DNA from: an uncultured Clostridia bacterium
Lineage (GTDB): Bacteria; Bacillota; Clostridia; Christensenellales; Aristaeellaceae
Reading direction: 5' to 3'
Assembly (NCBI GenBank): GCA_934663625.1
Contig: CAKUKP010000004.1
Location: forward strand, 1-61,600
Length of the DNA: 61,600 nt
The notes beneath the pieces are model-generated. The model had not been told where the DNA came from. It saw only the letters and a list, made by a program, of their open reading frames with translations, and ran no database searches. The position numbers were made by a program, and so were the translations under genes. Positions 50,699 to 58,596 of this stretch are shown here, one piece after another. Position 1 is the first letter of the stretch, and every line of letters begins with the position of its first letter.

Positions 50699-51469
50699 CT
50701 ACGCGCGGTTTTTGCGATAGATCAGACAAAGCCCCTTCAGGGTCAGCAGCCCATCCATCACATCGATCACGCTGCTTTCCTTGCCCACCAGCACCGCCAG
50801 ACCGCCCGTGGCGATCACCTTCGCGTTCGGCGCGCCCAGCTCCTTCTTCATGCGCTCCACCAGATAATTGATCTGGCCGATGTAGCCGTACACGATGCCG
50901 GACTGCATATTCGCAACCGTATTTTTGCCGATAACGGATTCGGGGCGCACCAGTTCAAAGCGCGGCAGCTTCGCCGTGCGTTCGGTGAGCGCATCCGCCG
51001 CCAGCTTCAGCCCCGGACAGATCGCGCCGCCCAGAAATTCACCCTTTTCGGAAATCACGCCGAAATTCGTCGCCGTGCCGAAATCGATGGTGATGCACGG
51101 GCCGCCGTAGAGCTCATACGCCGCCACGGCGTTGGCGATTCGATCCGAGCCCAATTCGCGAGGGTTTTCATATTTGATGTTCACGCCCGTTTTGATGCCC
51201 GGTTCCAGAATCAGCGGATCCATATCAAAATAGGTGCGGCACATGTGTTCGATGGTGAAATTGATCTGCGGCACCACCGATGAAATCATGATGCCCTTCA
51301 CCACATCGGTGCTGATGTGGTTGTGGGCGAACAGATTCATCAAAATCATGCCGTATTCATCCGAGGACATATTTCGATTGGTGGAAATACGCCAGTATTG
51401 CACCATTTCCATATCGTTAAACAGCGCCGTTTTGATGTTCGTATTGCCGATATCCATTGTAAGAATCAT
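50699..51469 (-). CDS. coaX: Type III pantothenate kinase
   Basis: CoaX phosphorylates pantothenate, the first step to coenzyme A, and is insensitive to CoA feedback. The 256-residue protein has the N-terminal ATP-binding MILTMDIGNTNIKTALF, ENPRELGSDRIANAVAAYELYGG with the catalytic aspartate, ITIDFGTATNFGVIS and GGAICPGLKLAADALTERTAKLP. ATG 51469 is used (GAGG 9 bases upstream) rather than the frame's opening at 51484. It lies 37 bases after an ECF S component, most simply a pantothenate importer. Confidence 0.96.
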   Translation of the reverse strand: MILTMDIGNTNIKTALFNDMEMVQYWRISTNRNMSSDEYGMILMNLFAHNHISTDVVKGIMISSVVPQINFTIEHMCRTYFDMDPLILEPGIKTGVNIKYENPRELGSDRIANAVAAYELYGGPCITIDFGTATNFGVISEKGEFLGGAICPGLKLAADALTERTAKLPRFELVRPESVIGKNTVANMQSGIVYGYIGQINYLVERMKKELGAPNAKVIATGGLAVLVGKESSVIDVMDGLLTLKGLCLIYRKNRA

Positions 51470-51506
51470 GATAGACAGCCTCAAATCCTGCTTAATAATC
51501 GAATTC

Positions 51507-52076
51507 TCACCGCATCGTTTTACGCACCGCCAAAATCACCGGCGTGGAAATCAGCGCGTTCGCCGCCGCTTCCAATCCGCCCGCAATCAGGCCCGTGCCG
51601 CCGATGATCGCCAGCACGGAAGCGGCGTCCAGACCCAGCAGCACATAGAACAAAAGCATCATGCCCAGATAAAACACCGTATTGGTAAGCGATCCGACGA
51701 TCGCCGATAAAATCAGCCCCTTGCGCTCTCTGCCCCACAGCCTGCCCGCCAGATACGTGCACACCGGCACCAGCAGGCGCGGCGCAAAGCACAATACCGC
51801 CGCGAGCGCCGGACTCGCGGCCAGAATCGGCGCGACCAGACCCGACGGCGCGCCGTAAATGCCAAACGCGCTCAGCGCGGAAAGCCCGCCGAAAAATACG
51901 CCCAGTATCAGACCTACGTTCAGACCCAGCAGGTTTGTTCCGATTACCACGGGGATCGCCAGAATCGAAATGTTGATAAAGCCCAGCGGGATCATGCCGA
52001 TTTTGGTCAGTCCCAGCAGCAGTATGATGCCGATCAGCATCGCGGTAACAACCAGCTTTTTCGTTTTGATATTCAC
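51507..52076 (-). CDS. ECF transporter S component, probably for pantothenate
   Basis: A 189-residue hydrophobic protein with about six membrane helices, typical of substrate-capture subunits of energy-coupling-factor vitamin importers (LVVTAMLIGIILLLGLTKIG, GVFFGGLSALSAFG, LLVPVCTYLAGRLWG, GTGLIAGGLEAAANALIST). No ATG fits well; GTG 52076 with GGAGG 9 bases upstream is chosen, and the upstream part of the frame reads into the leader. The shared EcfA1/A2/T module is not in the window. Adjacency to coaX is the reason for proposing pantothenate. A leader of about 110 bases with internal hairpins precedes it. Confidence 0.85.
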   Translation of the reverse strand: MNIKTKKLVVTAMLIGIILLLGLTKIGMIPLGFINISILAIPVVIGTNLLGLNVGLILGVFFGGLSALSAFGIYGAPSGLVAPILAASPALAAVLCFAPRLLVPVCTYLAGRLWGRERKGLILSAIVGSLTNTVFYLGMMLLFYVLLGLDAASVLAIIGGTGLIAGGLEAAANALISTPVILAVRKTMR

Positions 52077-52190
52077 TTTTTTCGTCCTCCATTCAAGTTC
52101 GCACAGGATACCTGATGAAATATTTGGGGTTGCCCATCCTGCCGATTTTCCGTTCGGTTCCGTTCGGATACCGACGGTTTCAGACACCGG
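52077..52190 (-). promoter_or_regulatory. Structured 5' leader of the ECF-coaX operon (possible riboswitch)
   Basis: Between the promoter and the GTG lie a 6-bp stem (52104-52109 with 52136-52141) enclosing a GGG-TTG-CCC hairpin, and a second hairpin (52160-52177, bulged 7-bp stem) beside a tandem CCGTTCGG repeat (52150-52157, 52160-52167). I do not recognise TPP, FMN, THF or another known class. Confidence 0.35.
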
Positions 52191-52197
52191 CAATTTT

Positions 52198-52226
52198 ATT
52201 ATACACATTTCGCGCGCTTTTGCCAG
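52198..52226 (-). promoter_or_regulatory. Sigma-A promoter of the ECF-coaX operon
   Basis: On the minus strand, CTGGCA (52221-52226), 17 bases, TATAAT (52198-52203). Confidence 0.6.
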
Positions 52227-52265
52227 TACGCAATGTTAAATATCAGCGCCTGCGCGCAAACAGAA

Positions 52266-53261
52266 TCACAGCTTCACGGATAAAACGCGCATATCGCGCG
52301 GATCATCTGCATCCGCAAACAGCTTCGGATCGTACAGCGGATTTTTGAAAAAGCCCTCGCGCGTGTACGCATATTCGAATCCGAAGCGATTATAGAACGG
52401 CTCCAGCGCCGCCACCGTGCCCACGTACATCGCCCTGCAGCGCGGCTGATACAGCTTCAGAAGGTGGCGCACCAGCGTACTCGCGTAGCCCCTGCCGCGC
52501 TGGTTGGCGCAGGTCGCCAGATTCATCAGTTCGCAGGTTTCCGCGTCCCGCTGCAATACCACGGCCTCGGATACGCATCTGCCGTTGATCATCAGCACGT
52601 ACATTTCGCCATCTTCCAGATACCGATCGATCATCGCTTCGCTGGGATCGGCTTCCAGCAGCAGATCCAGATACGCCTTTTTGCCGATGGCGATCTTGCG
52701 CACCTCCTGCGGCGCGAGATTTCCGCCCCGCCAATGCCTGCGGCACAGCGCCACATAGCTTTCATTGCCGCCCAGCACGATCTGCTCGCCGGATTTGGTC
52801 ACCCGTCCGTCCACCACGCGGGCGTTGTAGGTCGCTTTCCTGCCGCACCAGCATACGGTTTTGATTTCCTCGATCGTATCCGCCCATGCCAGCAGCCAGG
52901 TACTGCCCTCGAACAGTTCGCCGCGGAAATCCGCGCGCAGGCCGTAGCAGATCACCGGAATATTCAAATCATCCACGATGTGAATCAGCTTTTCCACCTG
53001 TTCTTTTTTCAGAAACTGCGCTTCATCCACAATGATACAGTTGTAGAGCGAAACATCGATCGAATCGATATCCTCCATATAAACGCAGGGCGCGCTCAGG
53101 CCGCTGCGCGATCCCACGATGCGTTCCCCATCGCGGTTATCCAGACTGGGCTTGATCAGCAGCGCGTTCTGACCGCGCTCATGGTAATTGTATTGAACCA
53201 TGATGGCGTTCGCCGTCTTGGATGAACCCATCGCGCCGTATCGAAAGTAAAGCTTTGCCAT
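52266..53261 (-). CDS. Thymidine kinase fused to a GNAT acetyltransferase
   Basis: A 331-residue two-domain protein. Residues 1-~200 are a type II thymidine kinase: P-loop GAMGSSKT, CIIVDEAQFL (Walker B), PVICYGLRADFRGELF, and the zinc-and-lasso region with CWCGRKA and CRRHW, which phosphorylates thymidine. The remaining ~125 residues form a GNAT domain: EMYVLMINGRCVSEAVVL, ATCANQRGRGYASTLVRHLL (acetyl-CoA loop) and AALEPFYNRFGFEYAY. No stop or frame change lies between, and one ribosome site (AAGGAG before ATG 53261) serves both. Thymidine kinases are normally ~190-200 residues, so the fusion is unusual; the GNAT substrate is unknown. The P-loop serine-serine-lysine differs slightly from the usual FSGKS/T. 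Confidence 0.88.
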   Translation of the reverse strand: MAKLYFRYGAMGSSKTANAIMVQYNYHERGQNALLIKPSLDNRDGERIVGSRSGLSAPCVYMEDIDSIDVSLYNCIIVDEAQFLKKEQVEKLIHIVDDLNIPVICYGLRADFRGELFEGSTWLLAWADTIEEIKTVCWCGRKATYNARVVDGRVTKSGEQIVLGGNESYVALCRRHWRGGNLAPQEVRKIAIGKKAYLDLLLEADPSEAMIDRYLEDGEMYVLMINGRCVSEAVVLQRDAETCELMNLATCANQRGRGYASTLVRHLLKLYQPRCRAMYVGTVAALEPFYNRFGFEYAYTREGFFKNPLYDPKLFADADDPRDMRVLSVKL

Positions 53262-53295
53262 TTGTACCCTAACTCCTTCGATTAATCCGCATATA

Positions 53296-53324
53296 ACTAT
53301 ACAGGATTTTGCCGCAAAACACAA
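53296..53324 (-). promoter_or_regulatory. Promoter of the thymidine kinase-GNAT gene
   Basis: On the minus strand, TTGTGT (53319-53324), 17 bases, TATAGT (53296-53301). It is divergent from the tmcAL promoter, with the two -35 boxes 10 bases apart. Confidence 0.6.
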
Positions 53325-53333
53325 TACGTAAAA

Positions 53334-53362
53334 TTGCATCCGCGCGCATTTCATGCTACAAT
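53334..53362 (+). promoter_or_regulatory. Promoter of tmcAL
   Basis: TTGCAT (53334-53339), 17 bases, TACAAT (53357-53362), about 25 bases before the ATG. Confidence 0.65.
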
Positions 53363-53386
53363 GGATGCGTTATGGGAGTGGTGCAC

Positions 53387-54586
53387 ATGAAAATCGCCGG
53401 AATCATCGCCGAATACAATCCGTTTCATTCAGGGCACGCATATCACATCCGCAAAACGCGGGAAATCACGCGCTGCGATTATGTGATCATCTGCATGGGC
53501 GGCAGCTTTACCCAGCGGGGCGAGCCCGCGCGCATAGATAAGGCGGCGCGCGTGCAGGCGGCGCTGCGCTGCGGCGCGGACGCGGTATTCGAGCTGCCCG
53601 CGCTGTTTGCCGTGCGCACGGCGGACGCGTTCGCGCGCGGCGGCGTAGGCGTGCTGGGCGGTCTGGGGTGCGATATACTCTCCTTCGGCTGTGAAACGGA
53701 GGATATGCATCTTCTGCATCGCATCGCCGATCTGCGCGATCATGAACCCGCCGATTTTTCCGCGCAGGTTCGATCGAATTTAAGCGCGGGCATGAGCCAC
53801 GCGCGCGCCTGGGGCGAGGCCGCGGCGGAAACGCTGAATCTCTCGCCCGATGCGCTGAACGCGCCGAATATGATTCTGGCGGCGGAATACATCCGCGCCA
53901 TCCGCGCGGGCGAATACGCCATGCAGCCCTGCGCGATATTGCGGCAGGGCGATTACCACAGCGATGATGCGTCCAGCGGCTACGCCTCCGCAAGCGCGAT
54001 TCGCAAAATGATGGAAACGGATGTAACTGCCGCGGCTATGCACGTTCCGGAGGGCGCGCGGGACGCAATTTATGCAGCGCCCGATATGCACCCGATGGAT
54101 GATCTGCTTCTGTACGCGCTGCGCGGAATGCCGGATAGCGAAATTGCCGCGCTGATCGATGTGGAAGAGGGGCTGGAAATGCGCATCAAACACTGCGCGG
54201 ACGCGTGCGCATCGCGAAGCGCGCTGATCGAAGCCGTAAAGTGCAAGCGCTACACCTACGCGCGGCTTTCCCGCCTGTGCGCGCACGCGCTTCTGCACAT
54301 GACGAAATCGCTCGCGAATCGCCATCCGCGTCCGGAATACGCGCGCCTTCTGGGCATGCGAAGGGACGCCGCGCCGCTGATGAAGGAATTGAAGGCGCGC
54401 GCCGCCCAACTGCAGAAAACGCATCCGGAGCGCGCGATATCGATCGTTTCCGATGCGCAGGCGCTGCGCGGAAACGAAATCTTCGATCTGGAATGCCGCG
54501 CGACCGATCTGCGCGCGCTGCTGCAAAGCGATCCGGAAAGGCGCCGCGCCGGTCAGGAATACACGCAAAAGTTCATACTGGAATGA
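53387..54586 (+). CDS. tmcAL: tRNA(Met) cytidine acetate ligase TmcAL
   Basis: TmcAL (YlbM) makes N4-acetylcytidine at the wobble position of elongator tRNA-Met from acetate and ATP. The nucleotidyltransferase start MKIAGIIAEYNPFHSGHAYHI contains the HxGH-type ATP site; ICMGGSFTQRGEPA and SFGCETED are also conserved. The 399-residue length is close to the ~415 of Bacillus. The frame extends upstream to 53309, but ATG 53387 has GGGAG 8 bases before it and lies after the promoter. It is a single-gene unit that converges on the aminotransferase gene. Confidence 0.95.
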   Translation: MKIAGIIAEYNPFHSGHAYHIRKTREITRCDYVIICMGGSFTQRGEPARIDKAARVQAALRCGADAVFELPALFAVRTADAFARGGVGVLGGLGCDILSFGCETEDMHLLHRIADLRDHEPADFSAQVRSNLSAGMSHARAWGEAAAETLNLSPDALNAPNMILAAEYIRAIRAGEYAMQPCAILRQGDYHSDDASSGYASASAIRKMMETDVTAAAMHVPEGARDAIYAAPDMHPMDDLLLYALRGMPDSEIAALIDVEEGLEMRIKHCADACASRSALIEAVKCKRYTYARLSRLCAHALLHMTKSLANRHPRPEYARLLGMRRDAAPLMKELKARAAQLQKTHPERAISIVSDAQALRGNEIFDLECRATDLRALLQSDPERRRAGQEYTQKFILE

Positions 54587-54630
54587 AAAAATGAACCCGA
54601 CGGAACATAAAATCCGAAGGGTTCATTTCC
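54585..54630. terminator. Terminator between tmcAL and the aminotransferase gene
   Basis: AAATGAACCC (54589-54598) pairs perfectly with GGGTTCATTT (54619-54628), plus an inner CGGA/TCCG. Six T residues follow on the minus strand and a weaker T run on the plus strand. Confidence 0.8.
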
Positions 54631-54643
54631 CTATACATATTGA

Positions 54644-55846
54644 TCAATCCTCAAGCTCCGCGATAAACGCGGCGATGCGCTTGCAGCCCTCAACGATATT
54701 GCTGCGGCTGGTGGCGTAGGACAGGCGGGCGAAATTATCATCGCCGAACGCCAGCGCCGGAACCACCGCCACGCGCTTTTCATTCAGCAGAAGCTCCGCG
54801 AATTTGGTGGAACCATCGATTACCTGACCCTTGTACTTCCGCCCGATCACCTTTTGCAGATTCAGCATCATATAGAACGCGCCCTTGGGCAGACGGCAGG
54901 AAAGCCCGTCGATTTCGTTCAGCATGCGATGCATCAGTCTTCTGCGCACATCGTATTCGGTGATCATGGATTTGATATAGGTATCGCCGCAGGACAGCGC
55001 CGTGGCGGCGGCATACTGCGCGATGGAATTGGCGTTGGAGGATGCGTGGCTCTGGAACGAGGTCATCGCCTTGATCACGCTCTTCGGGCCCGCCGCATAG
55101 CCGATGCGCCAGCCGGTCATGGCGTAGGTTTTGGATACGCCGTTGACCACGATCGTCTGCGCCTTGATCGCATCGCCGAACGAAGCCACGCTGTGATGCG
55201 TTTCGCCATCGTAGATCAGTTTTTCATAGATTTCATCGCTGATGATGTAGAAGCCCTTTTCCACCGCCAGATCGGCGATGGCGCGAAGATCGCTCTCGCT
55301 CCATACGCAGCCGTTCGGGTTGGACGGGCTGTTCAGAATCAGCGCCTTGGTCTTTTCGGTCACGTAGGGGCGCATCATATCCGCGGTCACAATGAAATCA
55401 TTTTCTTCATTTCCGTGCACCATCACGGGCACGCCGCCCGCCATGCGCACCATCTCTGGATAGGAAAGCCAGCACGGGCTGGGCATGATCACTTCATCAC
55501 CGGGATTGATGATGGCGCTCAGCGCGGTAAACAGCACCTGCTTTGCGCCGTTGGACACGATAATTTCAGACGGATTGTATTCAAGGCCGTTATCGCGGAA
55601 GAATTTATCGCAGATCTTCATGCGCAGATCCATCGTGCCCGCAACGGCGGTATAGCGCGTAATGCCCGCGTCGATGGCGAATTTGCCCGCGTCGTTGATG
55701 TATTCGGGGGTGCAGAAATCCGGCTCGCCCGCGCCGAAGGGGATCACATCCAGCCCCTCCGCGCGAAGCTTTTTGGCCTGCGTATCGATCGCCAGCGTGA
55801 CGGAAGGAGAAATCGCCAGTGCGCGTTCGGAAAGTGAAAGCGGCAT
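54644..55846 (-). CDS. Class I/II pyridoxal-phosphate aminotransferase (aspartate type)
   Basis: A ~400-residue fold-type I aminotransferase of the AspB/PatA subgroup, most likely aspartate:2-oxoglutarate. Visible are the N-terminal ISPSVTLAIDTQAKKL, the substrate-carboxylate loop FGAGEPDFCTP, SNGAKQVLFTAL, NSPSNPNG, ISDEIYEKLIY and the PLP-lysine motif GVSKTYAMTGWRIGYAAG. ATG 55846 (MPLSLSERA) is preferred over ATG 55855, since the latter is only about 3 bases from the AAAGG site. It is a single gene between a near-consensus promoter and a terminator. Aromatic or alanine specificity cannot be excluded. Confidence 0.92.
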   Translation of the reverse strand: MPLSLSERALAISPSVTLAIDTQAKKLRAEGLDVIPFGAGEPDFCTPEYINDAGKFAIDAGITRYTAVAGTMDLRMKICDKFFRDNGLEYNPSEIIVSNGAKQVLFTALSAIINPGDEVIMPSPCWLSYPEMVRMAGGVPVMVHGNEENDFIVTADMMRPYVTEKTKALILNSPSNPNGCVWSESDLRAIADLAVEKGFYIISDEIYEKLIYDGETHHSVASFGDAIKAQTIVVNGVSKTYAMTGWRIGYAAGPKSVIKAMTSFQSHASSNANSIAQYAAATALSCGDTYIKSMITEYDVRRRLMHRMLNEIDGLSCRLPKGAFYMMLNLQKVIGRKYKGQVIDGSTKFAELLLNEKRVAVVPALAFGDDNFARLSYATSRSNIVEGCKRIAAFIAELED

Positions 55847-55890
55847 ATAATTCATATCCTTTCAGGTAAAATGAAAATCATTATGCTGCT

Positions 55891-55919
55891 ATTGTATTCC
55901 CGCGCGCGGAAAATGTCAC
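55891..55919 (-). promoter_or_regulatory. Sigma-A promoter of the aminotransferase gene
   Basis: On the minus strand, GTGACA (55914-55919), 17 bases, TACAAT (55891-55896). Confidence 0.7.
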
Positions 55920-56055
55920 GCCTTATTGCGTGAACAATATGTTAATTTTGAATATTTTGAAGTTCATTCCTGCATTTCTTGCGGTTCATTGCCCCTTTTA
56001 CTCGCAGATTCTGAATGTTTTAACGCCGTAATAAACATAGTACAGATCATTTAAT

Positions 56056-56084
56056 TTGCGAACAGGGGCGGAATGTGCTATACT
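56056..56084 (+). promoter_or_regulatory. Sigma-A promoter of glgP
   Basis: TTGCGA (56056-56061), 17 bases, TATACT (56079-56084). Transcription would start near 56091, inside the upstream extension of the glgP frame, which supports translation from 56148. Confidence 0.65.
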
Positions 56085-56147
56085 GTTAAAAGGGTTTTCA
56101 GAATTGAATTTCCAAAGCCCAATTATGGAATTGAAGGAGCGCTGCAT

Positions 56148-58595
56148 ATGGAATTTAAGCGTATGAGCGTCGAAGAAATCAAGCAGAATCTGATCGACAA
56201 GCTAAAGAGCAGCTTCGGCTGCGATATCACCGATGCGACGGATGAACAGATATACAAGGCCGTGGCGCTTACCGTGCGCGATGAAATCATGCAGCGCAGA
56301 TCGCAGTCCCGCGGCGTGCGCAAGGCCACCGGTTCGAAGAAGGTATACTACCTGAGCGCCGAATTTCTGGTGGGACGTTCGCTGTTTTCCAACATGGTCA
56401 ATCTCGTGAACGAAAAGAATTACAAGCAGGCGCTCGCGGAGCTGGGACTGGATCAGCGCACGATTTCCGAAAAGGAACCGGAGCCGGGTCTGGGCAACGG
56501 CGGTCTGGGCCGTCTGGCGGCATGCTTCCTGGATTCGCTTTCCTCGCTGCAGCTGCCCGCGATGGGCTGCACCATTCGATATGAATACGGCCTGTTCCGC
56601 CAGAAGCTGGTGGACGGCTATCAGGTAGAAGTGCCGGATAACTGGCTGGACGATGGCAACATCTGGGAAATTCCGCGCCCCGATCAGAAGGTGGAAGTGC
56701 GCTTCGGCGGCCGCGTAGAGCATTACATGGAGGACGACCGCGATTGCTACCGCACGGTGGATGATGTGATGGTGGAAGCCATCCCCTACGATATTCCCAC
56801 CGTGGGCTACAACAGCACGATGGTCAATATGCTGCGCGTATGGTCGGCGCGCTCGCCCAAGCGCATCGATATGGCTTCGTTCAACCGCGGTCAGTACGCC
56901 AAGGCGATGGAGGAGCGCGAGCTTGCCGAGGTCATTTCCAAAATTCTCTACCCGAACGATGATTCGTGGCAGGGCAAGGAGCTGCGCCTGAAGCAGCAGT
57001 ATTTCTTCTCCAGCGCATCGGTACAGTATGCGGTAAACGATTTTCTGAAGGTGTACGGCCCGCAATGGCACATCTTCCCCGATAAGGTCGCCATCCACAT
57101 CAACGATACGCATCCCGCCGTGGCGATTCCCGAACTGATGCGCATCCTGATGGACGTGCATCGCCTGTCCTGGGAGGAAGCCGAGGATATCTGCCGCAAA
57201 ACGTTCGCCTACACCAACCATACAGTATTGCAGGAAGCGCTGGAAAAATGGCCGGAGAATCTGTTCGCCGCCACGCTGCCGCGCATTTACATGATCGTAT
57301 GCGAAATGAACCGCCGGCTGTGCGATAAGCTGTGGAAGTTCTATCCCGGTCAGTGGGAGCGCATCGGTCATATGGCGATCACCGCCTACAACAGCGTACA
57401 CATGGCAAACCTGTGCGTGGCGTATACGCATTCCGTAAACGGCGTATCCGCGATTCACACCGACATTCTGAAAAAGCAGACGTTCCACGATTATTATCTG
57501 ATGGAGCCGGATAAATTCGTATCGATCACCAACGGCATCACGCATCGCCGCTGGCTGATCCAATCGAACCCCAATCTTTCGGATCTGATCGATTCCGCCA
57601 TCGGCGATGGCTGGCGCAGCGATCCATCGAAGCTGGAGCTGCTGGCTCCGTTTGCGGACGACGCGGAATTCCGCCGCCGCTTTGCCGAGGTAAAATACTA
57701 CAACAAGCTTGCGTTTGCCGATCGTGTGCGCCGCATGCAGGATATCGCGATGAATCCGGACAGCATGTTCGATGTACAGGCCAAGCGCCTGCACGAATAC
57801 AAGCGCCAGCTGATGAACGCGCTGGGCATTCTGATGCTCTACAACCGCATCGATGAAGATCCCACCTTTGAGATGCCGCCCAAGACGTACATCTTCGGCG
57901 CGAAGGCCGCGCCGGGCTACTGGCGCGCGAAGCTGACGATCAAGCTGATCAATTCCATCGCTGATCTGGTGCGCCGCCATCCGCGCGCATCGCGCATGAT
58001 CGACGTGGTATTCCTGGAGAATTACTGCGTATCGCAGGCGGAGGTGCTGATGCCCGCCGCCGAGGTATCCGAACAGATTTCCACCGCCGGCAAGGAAGCC
58101 AGCGGCACCGGCAACATGAAGTTCATGATGAACGGCGCGATCACCATCGGCACGATGGACGGCGCGAACTGTGAAATCTACGACGCCGTGGGCGCGGACA
58201 ACATCTACATCTTCGGCATGAGCGCAGAAGAAGTGGAGCGCAGCTACGCCAATTACCACTCCAGCGAAATTTTCGAAACCAACGCCGCCATCCGCAAGGT
58301 GCTTACCCAGCTGATCGATGGCACGCTGTGTCCGGAAAATCCGCGCATGTTCCAGGAAATCTATCATGGTCTGCTGTTCGGCGATAACGGCGGCATGCCC
58401 GATCCTTATTTCGTGCTGAAGGATATGCCCAGCTATATGGCGGCGCAGGCGCAGATTTCCCGCGATTATACGGATCGCGATCTGTGGCTGAAGAAGGCAG
58501 TGCTCAACACCGCGCATTCCGGCGTATTCGCATCCGACCGCACGATTCGGGAGTATAACGACAAGATCTGGCATCTGAAGCCGCTCAATCTGTAA
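56148..58595 (+). CDS. glgP: Glycogen/starch/alpha-glucan phosphorylase
   Basis: GlgP removes glucose-1-phosphate from the ends of alpha-1,4-glucans. The 815-residue protein has VYYLSAEFLVGRSL, EPEPGLGNGGLGRLAACFLDSL, INDTHPAVAIPELMRIL, VQAKRLHEYKRQLMNALG and the PLP site EASGTGNMKFMMNGA, with Lys ~658 forming the Schiff base. ATG 56148 is preferred (AAGGAG 8 bases upstream and downstream of the predicted transcription start) over the frame's opening at 56073. The next gene, a GH13 enzyme, starts one base after its stop, so the two act together on storage glycogen or imported maltodextrins. No glgA, glgB or glgC is in the window. Confidence 0.97.
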   Translation: MEFKRMSVEEIKQNLIDKLKSSFGCDITDATDEQIYKAVALTVRDEIMQRRSQSRGVRKATGSKKVYYLSAEFLVGRSLFSNMVNLVNEKNYKQALAELGLDQRTISEKEPEPGLGNGGLGRLAACFLDSLSSLQLPAMGCTIRYEYGLFRQKLVDGYQVEVPDNWLDDGNIWEIPRPDQKVEVRFGGRVEHYMEDDRDCYRTVDDVMVEAIPYDIPTVGYNSTMVNMLRVWSARSPKRIDMASFNRGQYAKAMEERELAEVISKILYPNDDSWQGKELRLKQQYFFSSASVQYAVNDFLKVYGPQWHIFPDKVAIHINDTHPAVAIPELMRILMDVHRLSWEEAEDICRKTFAYTNHTVLQEALEKWPENLFAATLPRIYMIVCEMNRRLCDKLWKFYPGQWERIGHMAITAYNSVHMANLCVAYTHSVNGVSAIHTDILKKQTFHDYYLMEPDKFVSITNGITHRRWLIQSNPNLSDLIDSAIGDGWRSDPSKLELLAPFADDAEFRRRFAEVKYYNKLAFADRVRRMQDIAMNPDSMFDVQAKRLHEYKRQLMNALGILMLYNRIDEDPTFEMPPKTYIFGAKAAPGYWRAKLTIKLINSIADLVRRHPRASRMIDVVFLENYCVSQAEVLMPAAEVSEQISTAGKEASGTGNMKFMMNGAITIGTMDGANCEIYDAVGADNIYIFGMSAEEVERSYANYHSSEIFETNAAIRKVLTQLIDGTLCPENPRMFQEIYHGLLFGDNGGMPDPYFVLKDMPSYMAAQAQISRDYTDRDLWLKKAVLNTAHSGVFASDRTIREYNDKIWHLKPLNL

Positions 58596-58596
58596 T

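Larger units (their letters stand above)
55847..56147. other. Divergent intergenic region, aminotransferase and glgP
   Basis: This holds two promoters facing outward (55891-55919 minus, 56056-56084 plus). Between them are about 135 bases of AT-rich sequence in which I see no clear operator or hairpin. Confidence 0.6.

Noticed and set aside
56202..58574. 790-codon open frame antisense to glgP
   Set aside because: Same explanation: the sense strand encodes an intact glycogen phosphorylase with all family motifs.
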